Source: Flavisericum labens (GTDB lineage: Bacteria; Bacteroidota; Bacteroidia; Flavobacteriales; Flavobacteriaceae). From it: DNA of 64,000 nt. The translations under genes and the position numbers were made by a program. This document shows, piece by piece, positions 34,867-43,566 of the stretch; the first letter of the stretch is position 1; every line of letters starts with the position of its first letter. The notes under the pieces were generated by a model. That model was not told the origin of the DNA. It did no database searches and saw only the letters and a list, made by a program, of their open reading frames with translations. The stretch is from assembly GCF_045446075.1 (NCBI RefSeq), contig NZ_JBJJBQ010000004.1:62001-126000 (forward strand), given 5' to 3'.

Positions 34867-36648
34867 CTATCCATAAAGTGCCTTATAGGTAGCGCAAGCC
34901 CGATAATCGGATGATTCCTTGTCCATTCCGAAAGAGGCCCACGCACTTGGCCTGAAAATTTTATCTTCTGAAACGTTATGCATATTCACCGGAATTCGCA
35001 ACATAGAGGCCAATGTGATTAAATCGGCGCCAATGTGCCCGTAGGTAAAGGCGCCGTGGTTAGCTCCCCAATTTGCCATAACGCTATACACGTCTTTAAA
35101 TGGACCGCTGCCCGTTAAATTAGGCACGAACCAAGTGGTTGGCCAAGTTGGGTTGGTACGCTCATTTAATGTATTATGCACTTCATCGGGTAATTCTATA
35201 GTTTGCCCTTCGGCAATTTGCAATACCGGGCCAATACCTTTTACAAGATTAATACGGCACATGGTAACGGGCATCCCGCCTTTGGTTTTAAAGGTTGAGG
35301 AATACCCCCCGCCCCTAAAATATTCCAACATGCCTGGTCCCCAAGTAGTCTGTTCCAAACATTTTTCAACTTCATTCTCAGTGATATCCCACCAAGGTTT
35401 CATAGCTGGTTTGCCTTCAATGGTTTGCTGCCCCGTACCGTCTAAAGCGGAGGCCCCAGAATTAATTAAATGAATAAATCCATTTGTAGCATCACCAGTC
35501 AGAGCATGCCCAGTAACGCGTTTTACGGCCTCTGGACTCCAATAAGTGCGAACATCACTAAAAATCTGTGCGGCTCCCGTAAGTAAATGTCCAAATAACA
35601 TGGATATTCCATTAAGGCTATCGTTTTCGGTGGCCAACATAAACGGCTGGCGAATACCATTCCAGTCGAAAGACGAGGTTAAAATCGCTTCCATAAAATC
35701 CCCGTTCGGGAAATAGTCGGTCCATTGGCGCTGCCCTTGAAACCCAGCTGAAATCGCATTTTTCCCTTGTGCTTCTTCGGCGTAACCTATCTCTTTTAGT
35801 TTTGGATTTCCAATCATTAAATCGCGCCCAATCAATGCCATTTTCACAACAAATTCCCAGTCTTTATCAAGTTCTTCTCTTGACTTTAATTTTTCAGACG
35901 GATTATAGTTTTTTCCTTCCTTACATTTTTCTTTGGCCCAGGCGAGAGCTTTTTCGTATTCTTCTTTGTCGTAAATTTCCTGTTCTATTCTTCGAATGAA
36001 TTCAGACATATCAATGTTTTCACAACGCATGCCCAAATAGCTTTCAAAGAAATCGGCATCAATAATAGATCCCGCAATTCCCATCGACACGGAACCCATT
36101 GATAAATAGGATTTACCTTTCATCGTAGCTACAGCTAAACCTGCTTGTCCAAATAGCAATAACTTTTCCTGAACATCGTCAGGAATCGTGGTGTCATCAC
36201 TATCCTGAACATCTTTTCCGTAGATACTAAATGCAGGAATACCTTTTTGATTATGTCCAGCCAATGCTGCCATTAAATACACAGCCCCTGGTCGCTCCGT
36301 ACCATTAAAACCCCAAATGGCTTTTGGCATGGTAGGGTCCATATCAATAGTTTCTGTACCATAGCACCAACATGGCGTTACCGTTAAACTGATGCCAACA
36401 CCTTCTCGGGAAAATTTATCGGCAGAAGCGGCTGCCTCAGCTACTCCTCCAATACAGGTATCTGAAATAATACATTCTACAGGGCTTCCGTCAGCATGTC
36501 TTAAATTTTTAGACAGGAAAGCGGCTGCATTTTTTGCCATGTTCATCGTGGTGTCTTCAAGAGATTCACGAACACCATCCAATCGGCCATCGATAACAGG
36601 CCTGATTCCTATTTTTGGCAATTCGCCAATTAACGTTTTAAACTTCAT
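34867..36648 (-). CDS. fucI: L-fucose isomerase
   Basis: A 593-residue cytoplasmic enzyme that interconverts L-fucose and L-fuculose (the family also takes D-arabinose). The whole chain follows Escherichia coli FucI closely: GIRPVIDGR at the start, TVTPCWCYGTETIDMDPT, GFNGTERPGAVYL, and the metal/catalytic motifs ATENDSLNG (Glu), SDVRTYWSPEAV (Asp) and WGANHG (His). I use the ATG at 36648, which aligns with the E. coli start; the in-frame TTG at 36681 would overlap the upstream gene. It follows the GH127 gene by 17 bp and is followed by a terminator. No fuculokinase or fuculose-phosphate aldolase gene is in the window, so the rest of the pathway is elsewhere. Its presence suggests that the polysaccharide releases L-fucose or a related 6-deoxy sugar. 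Confidence 0.95.
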   Translation of the reverse strand: MKFKTLIGELPKIGIRPVIDGRLDGVRESLEDTTMNMAKNAAAFLSKNLRHADGSPVECIISDTCIGGVAEAAASADKFSREGVGISLTVTPCWCYGTETIDMDPTMPKAIWGFNGTERPGAVYLMAALAGHNQKGIPAFSIYGKDVQDSDDTTIPDDVQEKLLLFGQAGLAVATMKGKSYLSMGSVSMGIAGSIIDADFFESYLGMRCENIDMSEFIRRIEQEIYDKEEYEKALAWAKEKCKEGKNYNPSEKLKSREELDKDWEFVVKMALIGRDLMIGNPKLKEIGYAEEAQGKNAISAGFQGQRQWTDYFPNGDFMEAILTSSFDWNGIRQPFMLATENDSLNGISMLFGHLLTGAAQIFSDVRTYWSPEAVKRVTGHALTGDATNGFIHLINSGASALDGTGQQTIEGKPAMKPWWDITENEVEKCLEQTTWGPGMLEYFRGGGYSSTFKTKGGMPVTMCRINLVKGIGPVLQIAEGQTIELPDEVHNTLNERTNPTWPTTWFVPNLTGSGPFKDVYSVMANWGANHGAFTYGHIGADLITLASMLRIPVNMHNVSEDKIFRPSAWASFGMDKESSDYRACATYKALYG

Positions 36649-36665
36649 ACTTTTAGTTTTATAAT

Positions 36666-38681
36666 TTAATAAGGCATCCAAACCGTCATTTCACCATCTG
36701 TTCTGTTCCCCCAAGAGAAATATGGCACCAATTGAATGTCTATTTGTTTTTTATCCTTGTTTAATGGTTTGTACAAGGCTTTTTTCCAATCGGTATTCTC
36801 AATAAATGCTTTGGCTTTTATTGCAGTAACCTCTCGCCCTTGAAGGTTGATTTTTTCTGTATTGAAAGCCGAATTAATATCCAAGGAAATATTATTGATG
36901 GTTGCTTTTACAGGAAGGTCTACCGTTTCCAAACAGTATACAATAGGCCCCCGTTTTACCGCTACCTGATTTTTAGTTTCTTCCACTAGCGGATTGGCCT
37001 GCATCAACTTTACAGGCATAGGAAAATCAATTTCAATAACATCGTCTTTTTTCCATTTTCTAGATATTTCTGAATAATTTCCAGATACTATTTCTCCACT
37101 GAATGATTCTCCGTTTATTTTTATGGTCGAACCTTCGCTCCAACCTGGTATTCTTACATAAATTGAAAACTCCTTTTTGGGTGTTTTTACAAGTTTAAGT
37201 GTTACGTTGCCTTCCCACGGGTAATTGGTTTGTTGCTCAAGTTCAATTTTATCTCCACCTACAGTTTCTGTTTTTAAATGGTTGCTTCCGAAAAGATTGA
37301 CATGCAAACCTGCTTCTGAAATATTATAGGCGTAATTATTAACTTGAGCCAGAGTTCGGGTAACGTTTGGTGCACAGCAATTGGACCATGCAATGTACCC
37401 CTCGCGCTCATGACCCCAACGTTGCTTGAATGGTAAATCTTCCGAAACATTTAATGGGTTGTTATAGCAAAACTCGGTACCTTCCAAACTCACACCAGAA
37501 AGCACACTATTATAAAATGCCAATTCCATCACATCGGTATATTTGGCGTCTCCAGTAAGCTGAAGCATGCGCCAATTCCAAAGCACATTACCAATATTAG
37601 CACAGGTTTCTGTATGTGCCGTGGCGTTTGGCAGCTGATATGGTCTGCCGTATGCCTGATGTATTTTTTGAACAATAGAAGGGTCATAAACAGTCCCGTC
37701 TGGCGACACACCATCATACAAGGCTCCACAACCTCCCGTAATGTACATTTTTCTATAAACCACATCTTCCCAGATGGATATTAGGTTTTCCATGAGTTTT
37801 TCCTCACCGGTTTCAGCGTATAAATCGGCGATACCGGCATATAAGTAATTTGCACGAACGGCGTGACCCATCGCAGTAGTTTGCTGCCTAAACGGAATAC
37901 GGTCTTGGTTGTCATCAGTACCATCGTTTGTAGTTCCACGAATATCGATTAAATTGTTTGCCAATTCTAAATACCGAGGGTCTTTAACGGTACGATACAT
38001 TTCTACAATACCCATATAATGCGACGGACAAATAGCATTTCGTGCCAATTCGGGCGATGCTTTTTTGTAGAAATCGTATAGAAAATCGGCAACCCCTTTA
38101 GCTACGTTTAAAAAATTCTCTTTTCCAGTAGCACGGTAGTGTACGCAAGCAGCCGTCATTAAATGACCCATATTGTATTTTTCAAAACCTAATTGCTTTT
38201 TAAGCTCTTCCGGACCTAAAGTTCCCCAACGCTCTTCTATTAAAACTGGTGTATTAATGTAGCCATCAGCTCTTTGGACACTTCTAAACATGGCAATAGC
38301 TTCATCCATTTGCTTATCCAATTTCGGGTCTTTAGTAACAGCGTAGGCCGAAGCCATACCTTCCATAATTTTATAAAAATCACCATCGTGAAATGAAGGG
38401 CCTGCATGCTTACCTTTTTCTAAACCTGCTGCTATTTTAAAATTGGCGTAAGCATGACTCACACTATCGTTATGATAAAGCGCCCACATGTATGGCAATG
38501 TGTTTCGAGTTTCAACATCAAATTGTTCCTTCCAAAAACCATCAGTCCAAACCACATCCTGCAAGTCTAAACTTTTTAACTTGGTGTGCGGACTATCTGA
38601 ATTTGCTGTAAGCCCTTTATTTTGTGCAAATGCGAAAACGCTAAACACTCCGAATATTGATATTAAAATTTTATTTTTCAT
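36666..38681 (-). CDS. Secreted GH127 (DUF1680) glycosidase, beta-L-arabinofuranosidase-type
   Basis: A 671-residue protein. I choose the ATG at 38681, which gives a signal peptide (MKNKILISIFGVFSVFAFAQ); an ATG at 38708 adds nine residues in front. The (alpha/alpha)6 barrel carries the zinc/cysteine active site: a Glu and Cys in HTETCAN (about 357-363) and the Cys pair in SNCCAPN (about 432-438), whose first Cys is the likely nucleophile. The C-terminal beta-sandwich follows (RIPGWSEGSTIKINGE). Known GH127 members are beta-L-arabinofuranosidases, and a member of the rhamnogalacturonan II system acts, as I recall, on aceric acid. It lies between PL1 (91 bp with a palindrome) and fucI (17 bp). 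All metal ligands are present. Confidence 0.9.
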   Translation of the reverse strand: MKNKILISIFGVFSVFAFAQNKGLTANSDSPHTKLKSLDLQDVVWTDGFWKEQFDVETRNTLPYMWALYHNDSVSHAYANFKIAAGLEKGKHAGPSFHDGDFYKIMEGMASAYAVTKDPKLDKQMDEAIAMFRSVQRADGYINTPVLIEERWGTLGPEELKKQLGFEKYNMGHLMTAACVHYRATGKENFLNVAKGVADFLYDFYKKASPELARNAICPSHYMGIVEMYRTVKDPRYLELANNLIDIRGTTNDGTDDNQDRIPFRQQTTAMGHAVRANYLYAGIADLYAETGEEKLMENLISIWEDVVYRKMYITGGCGALYDGVSPDGTVYDPSIVQKIHQAYGRPYQLPNATAHTETCANIGNVLWNWRMLQLTGDAKYTDVMELAFYNSVLSGVSLEGTEFCYNNPLNVSEDLPFKQRWGHEREGYIAWSNCCAPNVTRTLAQVNNYAYNISEAGLHVNLFGSNHLKTETVGGDKIELEQQTNYPWEGNVTLKLVKTPKKEFSIYVRIPGWSEGSTIKINGESFSGEIVSGNYSEISRKWKKDDVIEIDFPMPVKLMQANPLVEETKNQVAVKRGPIVYCLETVDLPVKATINNISLDINSAFNTEKINLQGREVTAIKAKAFIENTDWKKALYKPLNKDKKQIDIQLVPYFSWGNRTDGEMTVWMPY

Positions 38682-38735
38682 TTGTTCCCTTTTAAATTTT
38701 GAATACATATTAAGTGCTATTAGATTCTGAAATAA

Positions 38736-38753
38736 TCCCGATAGCCATCGGGA
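38736..38753. repeat. Dispersed palindrome, copy 1
   Basis: Arms TCCCGAT (38736-38742) and ATCGGGA (38747-38753) enclose the loop AGCC. It sits in the 91 bp gap between the PL1 and GH127 genes. Exactly the same arms and loop occur at 52900-52917, inside a larger repeat. A GACAGAATGACAG stretch follows it. It probably is a short mobile or recombinogenic repeat common in this lineage. Confidence 0.65.
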
Positions 38754-38772
38754 CAGAATGACAGCAAAGCAA

Positions 38773-41250
38773 TCATTTTATGAATACATTTATCAACCTT
38801 ATCATACTATCTCCACTAGCATCTTTTACAGTAATATTGAACGATGCCAGACCTTTTTGCGACGGTTGAAATGCTAAATTATTTCCATTAAGTTTTACTT
38901 CTCCATTATTTACTACTGAAAAACTATATACTGGGTTATTGTCATAGCCTTTGAAATATTGTGCAACATCAAATGTTAATGTTTCGTTGTTTGATATAAA
39001 ATAATGCGGTTGTGCCATCCAATTTAAATAATCTTCCAATTGAGTGAAACCATCTTTATCATCGTCATTATTAGAATCTGAAAAATCACCTAACTCTGAA
39101 TTCATATTTAAACCATGTGCTTCTTCCCACCAATTGGGCAATCCATCATGGTCGGTATCCCAGTTCTCTGGTCGCATTTCACTAGTATAATCTGGAAATC
39201 CACCGGCATCAAGCTCTGTATCCACCATTCCGGGCAATCCACTTTTGCTTCCTTTGTGCGTATAAGTTCCTTTTAAAGTTTCTTCAATAATTCTTTTATC
39301 TTGGTCGTCCAGCTTTGGTTGAGTTGCTCCAACATCTGACAACACATTTTTATATGCCGCCTTAGCCGACTGTGTTTCTATAAACGATTCGAAAAATGGC
39401 TCATCCACAAAGGTTTCATATTCCACAATTTCGTTGTTTTTTATTTTTGACCTTCTTCCTTTTTCTTGGGTATCTACATCAAAATGCCCTGGCATTATAT
39501 TTCCTTCGAAGAAATAACGCTGACTTCCTTTCCCCACACCTTCGTGGTCTGCCGTTAATGCAAAAAACAAATCGGTTGAAGGTCCGGGTTTGTAATAATT
39601 ATTTACAAAATTCACTTCATGAGCACCACCGTCTGTTGTACGGTGTCCCCAATTATAAACTACATTATTCCTAATATCAAGTCTTCCTGAGTAATAACCA
39701 TCGCCATTTAAGCCACCGCCCATACTCCAATTTCTTCCGTAGTTATGCGCCAATAAATTATGATGAAAACTTCCAATATCGCCACCAATAGTAGCTGCAT
39801 AACCGTGCATTTTACCGCCTTCGTACTTATCGTGTCCTGCAACATTTAATGCTTCTGAAATTAATGTACGTTGCAAGGTAATATGGTGGGCACCACGTGA
39901 GCTAAATGATTCATCAATCGTCCAACTAATAGAACAATGGTCTATAATACTGAAGTTTGCTCCTGTAAGTCCCATGCCGTCAAAGGTGGTTCCTGAGCCA
40001 ATTCTAACCCTTAAAAACCGAACAATACCATCGTCTCCTGTTAATCCTACCGGTGCTCTTGTAATTGTTATTCCGTCGCCCGGAGCCGTTTGCCCAGCTA
40101 CCGTTATGTAAGGCTGACCGATTACCAATCTCGATTTTAGCTCGATATTTCCGGACACATTAAATACTACGGTTCTTGGACCGATATCTTTGGTTACCGC
40201 TTCACGGAAACTTCCTGGGCCGCTGTCATTTAAATTGGTCACTTCAACAACTTTTCCGCCGCGACCACCAATCGCGAAACGACCGTAGCCCTCTGCATCC
40301 GGAAAGGCTAATTGTGCCGGTCTGAAAGACCATACATTACCTTCGGTTATTTCGCCGTCAGCATCCACAACATCAACACGCCAATAGTATGCAGTCATAC
40401 TGTATAAATCATTAACTTCAAAATTCTTTTCGGTCAACTTTCCTTTGTATTCTGCAGAATTCTCATCGGCATACCTAATCAACTGCTCATCCTCTCCAAA
40501 ATATAAGTGATAAGCTTTAGTGCCTTCAGGTGCATCCCATTTTAAATTTAAGGGGCCATCTACCATAACATGTTCGTCAGCATTTTCTGGTTGAGGCGTA
40601 TTGCTTTGTCTTTTGATATCTGGCGTATCAATCTCAAAGCCGTTAATTATCAATTGTTTATAATAAAAAGCATCATGCCATCCTTCTGAACCCAAATCCA
40701 TTTTAAATTGAATGATCACATTTTCATTAGCCTTAGCATCAAACTTAATATAAGATGTACCCACTTCTACTTTAGAAAACGCTCTATTGCTTGGGTGAAC
40801 TGAATTCACCAATTTTCCATTAATATAAATTTTATAGTCCGGAAAATCACGACCTTCAATTTTATCAAAGGTGTTATGAAAAGTTAAAAGCGAATGTTTT
40901 CCCGGTTTTAATCCGCTTATTATGAATTCTAAACTATCACTTACCACCAATCCGTCACTAATTAATTGTGCATAATGTGGTGAACTCATACCCAATTTAA
41001 ACCATTTTGAATTAAAAGTACCTTTTAACTTAACCGTAACACCTTCAAATGATTTCTCATCTTCTTTGCCATCATTAATGAGCCATGATTTATAAAGTGG
41101 GTCGTGCACTTCGGAAAGTCTTCTTCCCGAGAAATCGAAATCTACTTTTATGGTCTGTTTTTCTGCTTTGATATTACTTTGACATTGTACATTAAATAAT
41201 GCAAGTGCTAACAAAAATAAACAACTTAGGGTTTGCTTAATAAATCTCAT
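38773..41250 (-). CDS. Multidomain PL1-type pectate lyase with fibronectin-like and malectin-like domains, probable lipoprotein
   Basis: An 825-residue protein, signal ending ALFNVQC (Cys23, a weak lipobox). Residues about 30-205 form a malectin/CBM-like beta-sandwich (KVDFDFSGRRL, GLKPGKHSLLTFHN, VIIQFKMDLG). Residues about 215-310 form a fibronectin-III-like domain (LNLKWDAPEGTKAYHLYF, TAYYWRVDVVD). Residues about 315-660 are the PL1 beta-helix (DAEGYGRFAIGGRGGK, TVAGQTAPGDGITI, IIDHCSISWTIDES). A calcium loop (DTDHDGLPNWWEEAHGL) and a C-terminal Ig/cadherin-like domain follow (about 750-825). It is more distant from the two PL1 copies at 22-26 kb. The extra binding domains suggest a surface enzyme that acts on polymeric pectin. 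It lies 1 bp after the DUF5703 gene and precedes GH127. Confidence 0.88.
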   Translation of the reverse strand: MRFIKQTLSCLFLLALALFNVQCQSNIKAEKQTIKVDFDFSGRRLSEVHDPLYKSWLINDGKEDEKSFEGVTVKLKGTFNSKWFKLGMSSPHYAQLISDGLVVSDSLEFIISGLKPGKHSLLTFHNTFDKIEGRDFPDYKIYINGKLVNSVHPSNRAFSKVEVGTSYIKFDAKANENVIIQFKMDLGSEGWHDAFYYKQLIINGFEIDTPDIKRQSNTPQPENADEHVMVDGPLNLKWDAPEGTKAYHLYFGEDEQLIRYADENSAEYKGKLTEKNFEVNDLYSMTAYYWRVDVVDADGEITEGNVWSFRPAQLAFPDAEGYGRFAIGGRGGKVVEVTNLNDSGPGSFREAVTKDIGPRTVVFNVSGNIELKSRLVIGQPYITVAGQTAPGDGITITRAPVGLTGDDGIVRFLRVRIGSGTTFDGMGLTGANFSIIDHCSISWTIDESFSSRGAHHITLQRTLISEALNVAGHDKYEGGKMHGYAATIGGDIGSFHHNLLAHNYGRNWSMGGGLNGDGYYSGRLDIRNNVVYNWGHRTTDGGAHEVNFVNNYYKPGPSTDLFFALTADHEGVGKGSQRYFFEGNIMPGHFDVDTQEKGRRSKIKNNEIVEYETFVDEPFFESFIETQSAKAAYKNVLSDVGATQPKLDDQDKRIIEETLKGTYTHKGSKSGLPGMVDTELDAGGFPDYTSEMRPENWDTDHDGLPNWWEEAHGLNMNSELGDFSDSNNDDDKDGFTQLEDYLNWMAQPHYFISNNETLTFDVAQYFKGYDNNPVYSFSVVNNGEVKLNGNNLAFQPSQKGLASFNITVKDASGDSMIRLINVFIK

Positions 41251-41251
41251 T

Positions 41252-43561
41252 TTAGTCTAAATTTAATTTTTCTTTTAAAGTGTAGTATAACAAATTTTGA
41301 ATGTCTTTTCTCCTAGATTCTGGAACTACTTTTATTATATTTAACTTTCCGTTTTCTAACTTCGCTTCAATAATTGTATTGTTTTTAGCATGAAGTTTAA
41401 AATGAACATTCCAGTTTTTTGGCCACGCTGGAAATAGTAATAATTTACCATCCACCTCCTGCAAAAGCATCTCTTGCATGCCAATCATTCCTGAGCCCCC
41501 CCAATTGTGGTCTGGCACCCAGTCAAAACCAGGTCCCCAAAATGCAGGGAAACGTCTTTCTGAGTTTGCCATTTTTAGCAAGGTGTATTTTGCAGCTTCT
41601 TCTGTTAAACCTAATCTCGCAGCCATAATATTATCTTGTTTCCAACCCATGTGACTCCTGAATCTCAATAAATCTCTATCTAAGAAATAGGTGTTTTGGG
41701 CTATTTTTAAATCGGGTTGTCCTAATCCGTATAATTTCCAAGGGTAAACCGGATATAAAGAGGCAGCTTCGGTATTGTTGATGCGTTCCCAAGTTTTTGC
41801 TGGCGATAACACCTTTTGATTATCAATTTCCCTAGAATTTAACGGCGGAATACGGGTTTGAAATTCCTCTAAATATTTTATTTCAGCTTCCGTTAATTCG
41901 TCTGAAGATGTTTTTAAGAGTTTTTCTGAAATAACTTTTAATGCAGAAATAGTACTATTCGCATTATAAGCCATTTTATAAGTTTCAACAGCCGAACCTG
42001 GATATAACACTAAATGGCCATTGGCATCTAAGGCTTTTCGACCTCTTTTTTTAGCCAGATATTGATAATGTTCATCAAAAAAACGAAGACAACTTAAAAT
42101 AAAACCATTGTACTTTTTCACATTAATATTAGCGTACTCATTTTGTTCTAGCATCATTTTGCAGAACTCAAAAACGGTATCCCATTGATATTCTAGCCAT
42201 GCATTATATTGCATACCGGGGTCGTACTCTTCTGGACGTTTCCAATCGTATTCAGCAGGGTTTGGTAAACCGAAATTCTCCAATTGCTCCGTAAATGCTG
42301 CTCCGTCATGGTTCCAATATACCTGACTGCGCAATTCAGCATTTTTTTGAAGGGTTAAATAGTAATCCAATTGTGATGGCAACATATCAAAATCACCGCT
42401 TTTCAACATAGAGAAATAGACCAGACGCTGGTTTTGTTGCGTCATGGTACCTCCACCCCAATTTCTAAAATCGGGTGTAAACGGATGGTCTTCTTTGGTG
42501 TAAATAGGGTCTACCGTAAACAAACCGCCATTAAATTTTGTTGGATACTTTCCATAGGCATTACAACCTAACATGTATCGAAACAACTGATAGTTTTGCC
42601 CAATTTGATAAACCGAATCGTTTTCTGATTTTGTGTAGATAAAACTTCTGTCCCAATAGTTATTCCACCAAGTTTTTGTATTTTCTTCCTTTGGTTTGTA
42701 ATTCGTAATTAAGTCTTGTAATTCATCTTCCCATACAGCAATATCCTCATTTTGAACGGTGTTTAAATACACTGACAAATAATGCTTTTTACTAGGTTTT
42801 TTGCTTACCAAACTGAAGCCTTTAAAATCTGTATCTTGATAAACTCCAGTGTACGTTCCATCGGTTTTCATGTTTTTGCCTATCATGAATCCACCAAAAG
42901 TTAAATACTTTAACGGATTCATCATCTCATCTTTTACCGATTCCATTTGCTGCTGCTTCACTGTTACATCAAAAACAGTATGCTCACGGTTTTGATGGTA
43001 AAACTTAACGGTATTGTTTTCAAAATTGATGGAATCTTGATACGTAATAATATTACCTTGAGGTGCCCATTTATAAGAATTGGCGTTATTTGCTCTTCCT
43101 TTTACTTCACGGTTTTTATAGCGCCAACTTTCGTAAGAGGCTTTCATTTGCAACGCTTGTTCGCCTTTTACATCAACGTGAATAACCGGATGGAACACAT
43201 CAACCCAAAGTTTAACTTCGGTATTGTCTTGATCGATTATTACATAACCGTCTTTTAAAACTAACTTCTGATGAAAACCGTTATTATCTTTAAACGGATT
43301 AGGTGTTAATTCCACTTTTACACGTCCCAACTTCAACAAGGTATTATGCTCATCAAACGTGCCGCTTCTTGAAAAATAGAAATACAAATCACCTTGTTCA
43401 ACCCAAACATTTACACCAATATCTCCACCTCCTAATGGCATGGATTCAGAAGCATTTTTACTTTGAGTGGTCCAAATTTGGTTGTAGTTTTCAAGCACAG
43501 GTACTTGCGCTTCCATAAAAAGCGTAACCAATACAAGTATTTTAAGAACCTGATGCTTCAT
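41252..43561 (-). CDS. DUF5703 putative glycoside hydrolase, secreted
   Basis: A 769-residue protein with a short signal (LVLVTLFMEAQ). The N-terminal domain is DUF5703: IWTTQSKNASESMPLGGGDI, YFYFSRSGTFDEH and LLKLGRVKVEL, which parallels the start of GH95 (LPLGNGRLG.., LNEETIWAG). The rest is an (alpha/alpha)6-type barrel with RNWGGGTMTQQNQRLVYF, YWNHDGAAFTEQ, YQWDTVFEFCKM and WGPGFDWVPDHNWGG, and a short C-terminal beta domain. Characterised members are not known to me; the fold and the acidic/aromatic motifs point to an inverting exo-glycosidase of the GH95/GH65 kind. It is embedded tightly between the acetylesterase (5 bp) and the PL1 lyase (1 bp). It could process a side chain no other gene here covers. 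Confidence 0.78.
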   Translation of the reverse strand: MKHQVLKILVLVTLFMEAQVPVLENYNQIWTTQSKNASESMPLGGGDIGVNVWVEQGDLYFYFSRSGTFDEHNTLLKLGRVKVELTPNPFKDNNGFHQKLVLKDGYVIIDQDNTEVKLWVDVFHPVIHVDVKGEQALQMKASYESWRYKNREVKGRANNANSYKWAPQGNIITYQDSINFENNTVKFYHQNREHTVFDVTVKQQQMESVKDEMMNPLKYLTFGGFMIGKNMKTDGTYTGVYQDTDFKGFSLVSKKPSKKHYLSVYLNTVQNEDIAVWEDELQDLITNYKPKEENTKTWWNNYWDRSFIYTKSENDSVYQIGQNYQLFRYMLGCNAYGKYPTKFNGGLFTVDPIYTKEDHPFTPDFRNWGGGTMTQQNQRLVYFSMLKSGDFDMLPSQLDYYLTLQKNAELRSQVYWNHDGAAFTEQLENFGLPNPAEYDWKRPEEYDPGMQYNAWLEYQWDTVFEFCKMMLEQNEYANINVKKYNGFILSCLRFFDEHYQYLAKKRGRKALDANGHLVLYPGSAVETYKMAYNANSTISALKVISEKLLKTSSDELTEAEIKYLEEFQTRIPPLNSREIDNQKVLSPAKTWERINNTEAASLYPVYPWKLYGLGQPDLKIAQNTYFLDRDLLRFRSHMGWKQDNIMAARLGLTEEAAKYTLLKMANSERRFPAFWGPGFDWVPDHNWGGSGMIGMQEMLLQEVDGKLLLFPAWPKNWNVHFKLHAKNNTIIEAKLENGKLNIIKVVPESRRKDIQNLLYYTLKEKLNLD

Positions 43562-43566
43562 TTAAA

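Noticed and set aside
35135..35473. 112-codon open frame on the plus strand
   Set aside because: It is antisense to fucI, whose protein matches the E. coli enzyme throughout.
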